Below, piece by piece: positions 10,327 through 21,657 of a DNA stretch of 64,000 nucleotides (position 1 is its first letter; each line of letters opens with the position of its first letter). Origin of the DNA: Clonostachys chloroleuca (lineage: Eukaryota > Ascomycota > Sordariomycetes > Hypocreales > Bionectriaceae); contig JBANAY010000004.1 in assembly GCA_037952775.1 (NCBI GenBank), positions 7,130,001 to 7,194,000 of the forward strand. Reading direction: 5' to 3'. The position numbers and the translations under genes are program-made. A model generated the notes under the pieces. The model did no database searches. It was not told the DNA's origin and was given only the letters and a program-made list of their open reading frames with translations.

Positions 10327-11383
10327 CTCGAAAACTAGGAGGAAGCTTGTTAGTTATGTTTAAATTAATTGAATTGGGGTGAGTAGTAGGGGCACTGACA
10401 ATAATAATGTCAGTTGAAAGTTGTTGGGCTTGCTGTAAGTGATGGTTAAAAGTTTTGTCAGTATGTAAACAAGTTTGCTGAGCTAGCGCACGTCTTTATT
10501 TATAGAAAAAGGTTGTTACTCACGCTGTTGCTCCTCTATCTATTTCAAGATTGTCTTTGTCAGGTACTGAAGCACGTTGGTCACAACGACACATCCGAAT
10601 CCTGCCGCATTCTGGGAGCAATCATATGCATGTTGCCGTAGGATCAAAGCTGACGGTTCCCACTGGAACATACCGAAAAGAGGAGCGCAATCCGACCAAA
10701 TGTAACCCTATTGTTGTGCATCGGCTATATCAGGAGCCTTGCTGCACTGCCAGACACCCAACTCGAACGTTGGTGCAAGCAGCCAAGCCAACGGGCTGCA
10801 GCGACCGGTATATAACAGGTGGGCTATCCTTCCTTTTTTACCCACTGGTCGACCAACAGCGAGTTACAGTCACAGAAGATGCATGCTGGTCCAGCTGACA
10901 TGCAGCCCCCAAGCTATTTATGCTAGGCCTTGCAAGGATTCTATTGATGACATGTCATCGACCCATCTTCTGAATAGCACCAACACGACTGTTGGTCTTA
11001 TGAATACTTTGTTTGCAAATACGGCAATCTCACCGTGGAAATATTGTACAGAACCTATGTGGGATGAACTGTTGGTAGGATGCCTTTCTTACTCAGCCCA
11101 GATTTCCTGAGCGTCTGGACGAGAGCATTTGTTTAACTCTGTATGAACTCCGACACCCAAGCAAGAAATGATTTCATGTTCCCATACTGGCGATTTGGAA
11201 GGGTCAAAGGTTCGACATATGACTGAGCGCCTCGGATTTGAAAGAAGGTAGTAAATATCAAGGCTAATCACTTTGGTGTCAGTCGCATCATTTGTTGAAG
11301 AGCATACAGGCTTATATGATAAGCATTGAAGAATTGCCAATATCTTCTAATAATAAGCTACCTGCGTAATTTCCCATAGACAT
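10327..11383. other. Intergenic, no gene supported
   Basis: About 1.06 kb with several short frames (10551-10898, 10739-11110, 11089-11340) that show neither homology nor consistent splice sites. It should hold the promoter of the small secreted protein (upstream of 10326) and the 3' UTR of the next minus-strand gene. Confidence 0.4.
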
Positions 11384-13321
11384 CTACACGACATTCAAGT
11401 CTGACTGTCGTTTGTAAAGCTCGGTATCGTAGTTATCCTTCCCCACACGCACATCCATCTCTGGCAACAAAATCTGGCAATTCTGACACGGTAGCCTGAA
11501 CAATCCTGGATCACGGCATCGATGAATCTCAGCAAGTGTGCCCCAAGTGAAGCTTTGCTCCAAGGCAAATATACTAACAGCTGGGGCCGCAGGTACCAGG
11601 TTGCTGAAGGCACGAATCTCCATTGCGACCCCTTTGACTAAAGATTCATCAGGGGCACCAAGCAGCTTCCGCTCTGAGGTCACATTTGGCCTAGAACAGC
11701 TTTAGTACCACTTCAAATCTGGGCATGGCTTGAAGAACTCGTGCGCCGGGATAAGCTGAGGGAACTTACAGGAGCTCACAGACTGGGTATGTTTCGGCGC
11801 AGCGTCCCCATCGAGACACCCCTCCGCCGGCGAACTTGAGTTCATCGTCTTGGTCAGTAACCCAGTGGTATATTCTGTAGGCCATGTTGATGATTTTTCT
11901 GCTTGCATCCGGTGTCCACAAGGTATCGAACAGTGTTTTGGCCTCTGCCGCTCTTGTAGCGATCGGAATTTCGACCGTGTAGTCCAATACCTTCCTAGTA
12001 GGGTTGTTGGGGTCAGGCTTGAGAAGGTAGTAGTGTGGCACGAAGTACGACGCTGAGACCTCAGAAAATGCGGTCTTGAGAGCAGCCATGGTCGTTCCGT
12101 CGTTCGGGTCTAGGATACCACGAGCGGCCCAAACGATACGAAGCACGTTGCTCAACGCGGCGCGAAGAGTGGCCTCCAGCACAGGATCAGCATTGTTCAA
12201 GATGTTCTGTCTTGGGAGAGGCCCAATCTCCGGAGGCGGTTGCTGTGGGGAGGTCTCTGCGTACGTCTTAAGTAATCCGGCATTAGCTTTGATGGTCGCT
12301 TTTTCCACCGTGGGTTTTGGGAATGTAAACCAAGGCGTTTTGCTCGGTAGAGGGTCAACGGTCCCCGGCTTGATGAAGGTATTCAACGTGGTGACGAGAG
12401 AGGAAGAGAGAGCGTCGCTCCTCATTGCAGCGGCCAATAGCTCCTCAGCTTCGGCCTGTAGCGTAGGTGAGAGGAAATACTGGCTCGCAGTCGCAGGAGG
12501 TAGCTTCCGAGGAGGCGCAAAGGACGACAGTTGCGGGTCGACGAGCCCATCACGTCTCCAAATGTTCATCAACCGACGCCTGGTCAGGCTGGCAACCGCC
12601 TTGATGTCGATGTTGGACCCCGTAGTGTAAGTAGACCCCAGAAGGTAACGAGGTAGCTTATTCTCTGCTTCGACGAACCACATTGCGCAGCTCATGACGG
12701 GAACCGACATGATGTTACCTTCCTCTGTCGGATCTGGGTCTGTCCCGTTGATCTGGTTGAAGATGTACGCCAGATAGAGGCACCTGGACAATGCGGCTAG
12801 TAGAGGAATAATCCATCTACGAACCGCAGTGGAGTCTCGAGGGAGAGCATCAGGGGGCGCAGCGACGCTAAAGATGAAAGCCAGAGCGCCGGCTCCATCA
12901 GGAATCTGGATCTTCTTTCCATCTCCGTATGTCACTTCTACGAACTGAAGTTTTCCGGTGTCATCTGGATCTAGGAAGATCAACGGGCGTTCTCTCGGCC
13001 TTTGTTGATTTTAGTAATTGTAACATCAGGGGGATAGTGGGTAGCGATAGAACGGGACATAGCCTACTGATTCGGAGATGTTGGGAGGGGAAAGAATCTC
13101 TTTAGCAGTGCCAGCACATCCCCAGTCTGGGCTGACGGGCTGATACCGACGTCTTCATTATTGAGAAGACTGGTATGTAGGGTATCGATCCACGTCCAGA
13201 ACCTCTTCACATTGGGTTGAAGATCTCCTTCGCCAAACTTTTTGAAGAGCAAATTCTTGGTAAGCTTAGGGTGACCACGGAAGATATGAAAGTCGTCCCA
13301 AATATCTTCATCTGGTTCCAT
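11384..13321 (-). CDS. Uncharacterised 596-aa fungal protein
   Basis: Exons (minus): 13321-13068, 12999-11770, 11690-11384; phases agree and give 596 aa. The join at 13068/12999 uses GTAGGC and a TACTAA branch site; the join at 11770/11690 uses GTAAGT. I chose the ATG at 13321 (MEPDEDIWDDFHIF) because an in-frame stop lies just upstream of the open frame. There is no signal peptide or clear TM span. The protein is mostly helical with Pro-rich stretches (about 300-345). Near the C-terminus it has Cys in HRCRD and PCQNC, which might bind metal. No family recognised. It faces a divergent gene (14093) from the same orphan block. Confidence 0.6.
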
Positions 13322-14092
13322 TTCCAGAGTTTTAAAGTCAAGTGCAAACAAAAGGCTGGTCAATTACCGATGTAGAGAGAAAATATGAATACAATCGGCG
13401 GTTCAAGTCAAGGGACTTGATGGACGAGAAGTGATTATGACAAGTGTGAAGAGATCCTCCACTCCGTTGCTTTTGCCCTGCTCGATTCGGTGACCTCGTA
13501 CTGTCGAGTTTCCGTCAAGGCATGCAGCTTCAAGACGTGCAAGACTTCATTCTTGATCTAGACTCCTCAGCTTCCTCAGCTCTGGCTTAGCAGCTAGGCC
13601 ACCCATGTTTCAGCCAGCCACAAGAGTGAATAGTTAGCCTCCGCCAGGGTGTCCCGTGGTTAGGTGCATGTGCGTAATACGAGATTCTCAGCCCATGCTA
13701 ATAGATGTTGCAGCGTGTATCATTGTGTACAAGTCATCACATTGAACTGCAGGGAGCAGAAGAGCCGTCACATCCCCTAACTTAGCTGAGGGACGGATTT
13801 GTCCAGCAGATGCATGTCATGGGTCCAGTTGCTTACTATTTGGCCAATATCTGCGTTGATTGCGAGGGGGCGTTCGCTAGTTTGCGCCCTCTATTCCGGG
13901 GTTTGTGGAGGTACTCGGGAGTTGCCGCCCTCCTTTGAGACCCTTGTTGTTTCGCCACATTCCTCGGTAGTTGTAGGGCATCCCCATCCCCTGGGTGGAC
14001 CAGTTCCCCATCTTCTCTTGTCAAGCACAGCCTCTTCCCTGTTTTGCTTCCCTAGCCATTCCCTTCGGTTAGCTCTTTTCCCGGCCACAATC
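13322..14092. other. Divergent promoter region between two orphan genes
   Basis: 771 bp. An open frame at 13799 runs into the downstream CDS in phase, but the ATG at 14093 is preferred because the paralog at 16632 begins at the equivalent residue. No specific element seen. Confidence 0.45.
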
Positions 14093-15083
14093 ATGACAGT
14101 TCTCACAATCACTATCAACAACAGGTCACAAGACACCTGTAGCTACGGCTTGTATGCTGAACCTCCAACGATTTCACCAAGTACCCCGACGTTGACCCGA
14201 ATAATCACACGCGTGCAAGGGGTAGCGAATCCTCACGGACAAGCGACCTTCATCCTATCGAAAGAGCTCATCGCCACCTGCGGCATCTACGACGTTGACT
14301 ACAACATCCCCACGCCGCCGGATCCGAAGAAGAAGCCAGTGGGAACTGGGACAGAAGTGATTGACCAGCAGTCTGTGAGCCTGGGCTCCCAAACCCTCGA
14401 CGGAACTCTCGTGTCGGGCACAGTGCTCGAGATCGACTGTTCCCATGGAACCCCCTGCTTTTCAAAGGTGACGGCGAGAGCCACGGCTGGTTCGGGAGCT
14501 TTCGCTATCAGGACCAGAACCGATTTTGTCCCCCAACAGGCAGCTTCAAGTACGTATGCAAGCAATGTCTCCAACCCTCATTGCTGCTCTCTTAGACCTG
14601 CCACCATACTTACCCAGCATCTGATCAGATAAGTTCTTCATCGGATATAGCTGCTCTGTCCGTCAGGATATCGGCCCTTACGCAACCTTCGTCCCCGTTC
14701 CGAACCAGACATACCAGATCATGCCGTCCAACAAATTCTACATCACGATGGGCGAGTTCAATACCCGCGACCTCGTAAAAAAGCCCCAGGAGATCGGCAC
14801 CGACACAGTCCTCGTAGACTTTGATCAGCTCGCCACAGACCGTGTTTCGATCGTTCACGACGCGAACAACAATCTCACAGTGCAGGTGCCTCCTGCGCCT
14901 CCGAGTAATCCTGGAAATCGGATGATGGCGCTGGATGCAATGTCGTGGGAAGCATCTCCTTCTGCTCTATGTTATATCTCTGTAACAGGAGGCAGCACAA
15001 CCACGGCTGAGGATGACAGTGGCATTATTGATGATCAGAGCACGACAGTTGGTTCATTCACGCCGACAAGCTCGGTTGCCTAG
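14093..15083 (+). CDS. Uncharacterised small beta-rich protein, paralog A (303 aa)
   Basis: Exons 14093-14549 and 14629-15083 (phase 1 intron, GTACGT donor). The N-terminus MTVLTITINNRSQDTCSYGLYAEPP matches in style the paralog at 16632 (MPNTYTITVQNNSGATQHYAIFNEPP, split here: TYTITVQNNSG then YAIFNEPP). Both share PN-x-TYQI-x-P-x-NK-x-YIT-x-G after the intron, and the intron falls at the same place and phase. No signal peptide, so probably cytosolic. The alternating hydrophobic pattern suggests a beta-sandwich. This copy has a 60-aa Ser/Thr-rich C-terminal extension that the paralog lacks. Similar proteins are common in ascomycete genomes but have no function that I know of. Confidence 0.7.
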
Positions 15084-15163
15084 TCACTGACTGATCCACG
15101 TGTATGTACTTTTAATAATAATGATTGTTGACAGCTATCCTCTGGTAGTGAACCCCATGTGAA

Positions 15164-15657
15164 CTATCCCGACTGACCCTGTCGTCTGACTTGGTATTGC
15201 ATTTCCAACTTCGTGATATCGTAGGTCCCCGTCTCAACAAGCTCAACAGCGTCCTTGTCACTTAGACTTTCTATGAATCGGTACATTTCATTTGCATCTT
15301 CATTGAATAAAAAGAAGGAATTTGTATCATCCTTCAACAAGAACTTGTAGCCTGAGCCAGGCTTGCCACATTTGACGACGACAGGTTTCAGTCCTGGCAG
15401 CTTGTAGGCTGCCGCAAGACCAGGAACGTCTGAATCAACATAAGTCAAATTACATCCTAAGCGACCTCTTTTCTCCCGGTATTCTGAGACTTACTAGGGT
15501 TATTGAGACAAAAATATGTATCGAGCTTCATCTTGGATGGGTCATTGGACCATTTCGACCAAGGTTCAGGTGCATCAAGGCCTAGATCGACGTATCTCGG
15601 GCCGCGTTTGGAGGATCCATCAGCAGGATTGGAGCTGGCCGATGGGCCACTAGACAT
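15164..15657 (-). CDS. Uncharacterised small protein (142 aa)
   Basis: Exons (minus): 15657-15495 and 15429-15164; GTAAGT donor and TTCAG acceptor restore phase and give 142 aa. The start MSSGPSASSN at 15657 is preferred over the longer upstream frame to 15885, whose translation looks like non-coding sequence. The second half (VPGLAAAYKLPGLKPVVVKC, then FLLKDDTNSFFLFNEDANEM) is a compact alpha/beta pattern. No signal peptide or motif recognised. It is convergent with paralog A, only 80 bp apart, and belongs to the same orphan block. Confidence 0.55.
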
Positions 15658-16631
15658 GACTGCTGAATATGGTAGAATCTCAATTGATAGGTTGAGTTTG
15701 TTGTCACTTCCGAGGCAAAATGGATAGGACAGGCTATGGTGCTGCTTTATCATTCGTTTAGGGCCCGGACACGTATAATCTATAGTACCGCCACGGATGA
15801 AACTAGCGTTTCCTCGCAACCCCTGACACACCGCAATTTTACCAAGGGGTACGTAAGTGATACGCGGGCTACATATATCATACATCGACTCTGTGACACT
15901 TGACCGGTTGCTAGTGGCGGTGATATCGAAGGACTAGTTGGAATAGTCCAGAGCCACCCTGCGCCACAAGGTCATTTGACATTATTAGAGCCATGGTCGT
16001 CACGGGGTACCCTCTCAAGACCTTGCCATTAAGCGGCCCGAGGCGTCCACTATAGCACTTGGCACGGCAGTTAGTGACATTTACAGGGGTTTACCCCTCA
16101 TCGCCACAGGTTCAGCTAGGGCTGATGAGAGCTCAGCTTGACTCCTTGTAGTCACCATTCCTGAAACTGGCTGAGCTGCGTCAATACTCTCTGTTTCGGC
16201 CTTCCCCGAGACAGATGAGAAGTGACATCGGTTGCGTGAGAGCGGGTAGCCTGGCCTCCATAGTTGGGCGGATGCCTCTCGGCTTGCCTGTGAGGCGTAC
16301 GAACCCGAGAAACTTCACGGTCTCGGCCAATGGACTATCGAAAGATGCAGCACTAGGAGTAGCCTGTAATAGCGTAACCATCGCTTGCGGACCTCGCGAA
16401 GCAGGCGGTCCAATCATCCCCAGCTTCGGTTCAAGCACAGTTCGGAAGCTTTGATCAGGGTTTGACACTGTCTCCAAGGACGAGGAGAGTTATAAAGCAG
16501 GCCGATAACCTTTCTCTACATCGAAGAACCAGACACAGCATTCTCACCACACATAAATTGTAGCATCTTCATTGACGTCTTTATTTCTTCTTACCTTTAT
16601 ACCACTCCTCTTCCGATACAACTATCCCAAA
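15658..16631. other. Divergent promoter region (142-aa gene and paralog B)
   Basis: 974 bp. A TATAAAG sequence near 16491 lies about 140 bp before the ATG at 16632 and could be its TATA element. No gene seen. Confidence 0.4.
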
Positions 16632-17408
16632 ATGCCTAATACCTACACCATCACCGTGCAGAACAACTCTGGAGCCACCCAGCATTATGCCATCTTCAAC
16701 GAGCCCCCGGAGGTCAGCTCAACTGTGAGCTCCAAGGTCTGGAACAACGCTCTGAAGGTCGCCAACGCCGGGCCTGGCGACTCCACCACCTTCACCATCA
16801 CTTCCCAGTACTTTGCCTACGTTGGCTCTTCGACTGGAGTCCCTGGGCAGGATAACGTTGCCGTCAACGTCTCCAACTCCAAGGCTGTTGATATCGGCAC
16901 TGCGGATCTCCAGGGAAACGCCAAGAAGGGCACCACTCTGTTCATGGACATCATCGAGGGCGCTCCCCAGTACCCCAAAACTCTCGACGCGAGCGGCAAG
17001 CCTGGCGCCTTTGCCATCAACACGGCCCCTGGTACTCCCGACAACGGCTTCACCTTTAACAACGCCAAGGACAGTAAGTGTCTGATCCCCAACCCCCTAA
17101 AACTCTCTCCCTTTCTCAATTCTAACATGACACTTTGTGCAGACAACTGGGTTATTGGCCTCGGTAAGGTGGTCAACGGCAAGACACTCCCCGCCGCTAC
17201 CATCATCCCCCAGCCAAACTGCACCTACCAGATCCAGCCCATCAACAAGTGGTACATTACCTATGGTAGCTACACATCTGGCCAGGTCATGAATGTTGAG
17301 ATGGCTGGCCTCAACAAGGCTACTGTTGACTTTACCACTGGCTCTGCCAATGCCAGGGTTGTTCACAGTGATGGTGGTCAGATCACTACTCAGAACTCCT
17401 CCGATTAG
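16632..17408 (+). CDS. Uncharacterised small beta-rich protein, paralog B (235 aa)
   Basis: Exons 16632-17073 and 17143-17408 (phase 1 intron, GTAAGT donor), giving 235 aa. No signal peptide. Codon choice is strongly biased to C-ending codons in exon 1, as in highly expressed fungal genes. It shares with paralog A the NN-S opening, the EPP motif near residue 25, the intron position and the PNCTYQI/NKWYIT block. It ends QNSSD without the Ser/Thr-rich extension. Function unknown. The second exon frame is open to a clean stop, and neither copy looks degenerate. Confidence 0.72.
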   Translation: MPNTYTITVQNNSGATQHYAIFNEPPEVSSTVSSKVWNNALKVANAGPGDSTTFTITSQYFAYVGSSTGVPGQDNVAVNVSNSKAVDIGTADLQGNAKKGTTLFMDIIEGAPQYPKTLDASGKPGAFAINTAPGTPDNGFTFNNAKDSKCLIPNPLKLSPFLNSNMTLCADNWVIGLGKVVNGKTLPAATIIPQPNCTYQIQPINKWYITYGSYTSGQVMNVEMAGLNKATVDFTTGSANARVVHSDGGQITTQNSSD

Positions 17409-19520
17409 AAGGCTTTTCCTATTGGTGATTTGATTTCACCTCTTCCTGGGGTGGATAATCCCCCATTTCAGCAGATGATGTATGGTAGTCGATCTAGCAA
17501 AATGAGACATGCTTGACTTAATATTCTATTCGGTTTGCCTCCAAGGTGCTAACAGAATATCTGCGTGACTTTGAAAGCTATTTAAAATGCTTGATTTCGC
17601 TCCTTTTCCATTGTTTCATACCTACTCCTTTTTGAGGGAACGTAGGTGCCTTACTTACTTATCCAAGTCATTATGGGGTTATTTATAAAGTCTTGTCTTA
17701 CAGCTCTTTTACATAGTGGAGTTAAACAGCGGGGGATGAGGAAGCGAGCTGTGGAAGAGAGTGTGTTGGGTCACCCGTTAGACCCGGAGCACTGTTGACA
17801 GGACCGGGCTGGTGGTTGATTATTCGGGACATCACGCTAGATTTAGAGAGCTATGCACCACGGGTTCGGCTTCAGGGAACTTACGTGAAGTGCTTCCATT
17901 GTTTCTGGTGCTGTCCATTTGCTTTTTCCTCGACTAACGTGCTCCGTCTACTGTCTGTACTGGGAAATTCTCTCAGGGGGAAATGTGCCATCTACGCATC
18001 TAGCTCGATGCATTCTGCAGATCAGGCACTTAGCCCCAGGTCAAACAATAGCCGCTATGGACTTTAGTTTCTGCATGGTCTTGTTCCAGACCACATTTCA
18101 GTCTAGCAGGACCTTGTGTTCATCATCATGCACTGACCTGTCAGCAGTGTCGGCCGATTTGCTATTAAAACGAAACCAATGCATGTACCTGACCTGACAA
18201 TATGTCCATATTCCAGTCAAACAGCTGAACCAATCAATCAACCCTGTCGCTTGCATTAATAAAGGCACAACTGGGCCAGCGTGCAATAAGCATCCCGGCT
18301 CCTCGACCAACAACACTGCGCGTATTGGAACCCCTGTGAAAGGTCTCGCGCGCATCTATAATAGGCAACAATGGTGAGCAAAGATCTTTCACACGACACG
18401 ACACATGTTGGTTCATTGTTGAGGCTGTTAATGGTACGTTAGTAACATTATCTCGCACATTGTCCGCAGACTCCAAGCCGTCTTTGTACCTTGAGAATCA
18501 CTTCAGGACAGACCATCATCCGTGATTCGCTTTCTGTCGGTGCCAAAGGCGAAAATCGGACCCCAGATATCGCTCTCGGGAACTACCCAGGCTGATTCGC
18601 TAGTCTAAGGTGGCACTGGTCCATGATTCCTTTGGCCAAGATGGCGGCTTCAGCGGCTGGGCACGGAAGACTGAGCTAACCGCTCTGAGCTCCTTCTGCA
18701 TTCTGGGGAAAATCTCGTAGGGCCAACGTAGAGGGGGCATAGCCTTTGGATGTTGGCCCGTTACGCGATCCCCCATTGATCTTGTTTTTGCAAATCTGTG
18801 GGCTAGGCTGGTTCTGGGGAGACCAAGGAGTGTGGCAACAGTGGCATAGGTCAAGAAAAAGGGGGGGGAGTTTTCGCACTGATGAGTATGATGTTGGAAT
18901 ACGTAATCTTCTACATAACCAGCCACCACGTGCTAGCCATCCACCGCTTTCATGTTGGGGCCAATGATAAACATCCCCATATGTTAGCATCTACATAAAT
19001 GTACACATGGTGGTGATGTGTAGCCATGACTGGCATTTCCATTGACAAGGCAAGACCCGTTTGTGTATCGTCACATGATAATCAGAGACATCGATGTAGT
19101 TGGACCCTGTAGTCAGTTTCCATCACAAGGACCTAGCCTCAGCGTAGTCTGTTAATCGCAGATACGTAGAAGACTGAGACATCTTATGCTGAAGGAGATG
19201 ACTGCTGTACATATACCAGAGCTGCCTGGTCTCAACTAAGAAGCAGGCGATCGACGGACTAAAGGACACCAACGAACAAAATGGTGTGCGAGTAGATTTT
19301 CGCGTGGGTTGGCTTCAACCTGGACTCGGGGATCCTCATCTAGCCCCCCTCGACATGAAGATTTGGGGCTGAAGGACATCTACCAGAAATCACGAGTCGA
19401 GGGGATCTCTGAGACTTGAGATTTTTTTCTATTCTTCTTCTTTTTTCGCTATCCATCCCAAGCCGGTTGTGGCAACGTCTTTGTTGATGGACTCGACACT
19501 GGTGATCGAATCTTCAACTA
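17409..19520. other. Long intergenic region
   Basis: 2.1 kb. Small frames (for example 17795-18067, 18600-18990) have no homology that I recognise. A G8 run near 18861 is the only conspicuous sequence feature. No RNA gene seen. Confidence 0.4.
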
Positions 19521-20925
19521 ATGGAGGATAACAAAGGCCCGGCCATCAAGGCAGCCTGTATTACGCTGTGGACACTGGGCACCGTTTTCGTCTTCCTCCG
19601 CCTGTTCACAAGAAAACGTATCACGAAAAATGTACAGGTCGATGACTACCTGATTGTTCTGGCTACGGTGAGTGCTGCATAACCCTGGCCCAAATTGGTA
19701 CATCCGTCGCCCTCGACAATGCTCGAGGAATTGATTAACAGTCTGTCTAATATCAGGCGTTTGGATGGGCAAACGCTGCGACGGCCATCGTAGCGGTTGC
19801 ATACGGAAGTGGACGACACAACGACACGTTCACTCTTGGGCAGCAAGGAAACGCTAAGCTGTTTGCCATATTATCATTCCCATTTGGCGTATTGTCCTTC
19901 ACCATTCCGAAGCTTGCCGTGGTCACACTCCTCACGCGACTTTTAAACCCATCCAGAGTGCATCACGCCTTTCTATGAAGTCTAACATGGCTCTGCCTCA
20001 TATCCGTCATCATCTGCATAATCATCTTATTTACGCAATGCACTCCGGCTGCTTTCATGTGGGGTGGCGCACCAGAAGGCAAACGTATCAGTCCGTGGGT
20101 GCTCATCAACTTTTCCATCTTTACAGGAGGTTGGATTTGATGCTCGTATCTGATGACATTCGTCATGCTAACTACAGCAGCGCTCTCCGCCTTTACGGAT
20201 CTGTGCCTTGCCATCTATCCCGCAGTGATATTATGGGGCCTACAAATAAACATACGAAAGAAGACGGCCCTTTTTGTTGCCCTCGGTATCGGATCGATGT
20301 CAGTCGCGTCGCCTTTGCAACTCGGTAGCCTTGGGCTAATGTTGTCTATAGCTCCTGCGGCATCGCCATATACAAATCAACTCGCCTGGACTGCTTGGCT
20401 TCGCTAGACTTTGTCTGTGAGAGACTTCGTGTTATCTTTAGACTTCAAGAATCGATCGGACCACTAACCTTTTGCGTAGATGATAATGCAGATTTGGTCA
20501 TTTGACCCGCGTAAGTTGCAGCTAACGCAGTAGATTCGTTTCCCACTCGGCCCAATCACTAACCTTTACGTGTACGCAGGGCCGAGGCAACTAGCACGGT
20601 CATCGCCTGCTGCATCCCGACTCTGCAACCACTGATAGAGATTCTCTTCGGCCCAAAAATTCTCAGTGGCTCCTCCTCATCCTACAGAAACTACGACTGC
20701 CACAACGATCGATACGGACAAACCGGGGATATGGAGCTTTCCAAATTCGGACGCTCGAGAATCCAGCATACAGTAACAAGCCATACCATTGGCTCTCGTG
20801 CGGGTGACCCGGACTTAGACTCTCAGGAGAGCATTCTCCCCGAGGATGGCAAAGGTGCCGATGGACAGAATCCTAAGATGCACAGTCGACATATCACGAG
20901 AACCGATGTGATAACAGTTACATAA
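19521..20925 (+). pseudogene. Pth11-like rhodopsin-domain membrane protein, interrupted by two in-frame TGA codons
   Basis: Reconstructed exons: 19521-19667, 19757-20129, 20181-20298, 20352-20416, 20480-20510, 20580-20925; all phases agree (311 codons including stops). Family landmarks are intact: QVDDYLIVLAT, SFPFGVLSFTIPKLAVV, the LFTQCTPAAFMWGG loop, LCLAIYPAVILWGLQI, STVIACCIPTLQPLIEILFGP. Two TGA codons interrupt the frame, at 19976-19978 (HAFL-stop-SLTWLC) and 20503-20505 (DLVI-stop-PAAEA), both where relatives usually have Trp. The donor of intron 2 (GTTGGA) is also poor. No frameshift is seen. Most likely a recently inactivated gene; sequencing error or TGA readthrough are alternatives. 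Confidence 0.75.
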
Positions 20926-21657
20926 GGTGACAGGGCTACGATAGACACCGAGAAGAAAGATCAGGGTGTGAAGTGACTACTGCACTTTAGACTTCGGGGA
21001 ACCCATTATATCTACTTATGGCCGGATTTGCGCTGGATCAAGGCTATAGAAAGTTTTTGAAAATGAGGTTCTTTTCATGTAGGAGTATTCAGGCAAGCGT
21101 TAACTTCAAAATTCGAAATTCTTAGATAGTAGCAATGCCAATCTGGCATTCAATACAGACTTTTCTTCGCAGCAAAGATTGTTTTTCGCAAAGATGAGGC
21201 TTGCTAGGCAGGTGAGTCCATTATGATATTTCCTGATCTTCTAGAATCTATAAATGAAGTCGGAGCAGAACTGGTCGAGCCCAAAACAATGAAAGAATGA
21301 AATGATATCAAGTTAACTCGGAGAGGACCGATCATCATGCTCACTTGTCCCAGGAAATTCTCCAGGCCCTATCAATGCGTTTAGCCAGTTGGTGGATTCT
21401 CCCCGGTGCATGTCCGCATAAGGGATATTAGCCGGTGTGGTTTTACACTACTGACAACGAAGGATCGCGGGACATGGGATGAATTCTTATTCGTCGGTTA
21501 TTGGTGTTCTCGCTTGGCACGGAGTAATTACTGGTGGTGGGGAAACGAGAAACGATAAGCACATATATAATATAGAAACGAAACTTGAGTAGGATTCAGC
21601 ACGAGTTAAACATTGCAGTGACCGCTCTGAGCTGGCAAGGTGGCTTGGACATAAGAA
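20926..21657. other. Promoter region of the BNR-repeat gene
   Basis: 732 bp. A TATATAATATA sequence near 21563 sits about 95 bp before the ATG at 21658 and may be the TATA element. Nothing else defined. Confidence 0.4.

Noticed and set aside
9725..10363. 212-aa plus-strand frame
   Set aside because: Opposite the small secreted protein, which has a convincing signal peptide; this frame has no comparable feature.
12076..12630. 184-aa plus-strand frame
   Set aside because: Antisense to the long second exon of the 596-aa protein, which joins in phase to both neighbours.
15658..15885. Upstream extension of the 142-aa protein
   Set aside because: The frame stays open but the translation lacks any consistent pattern, and the ATG at 15657 gives a compact protein; RNA data could reverse this.
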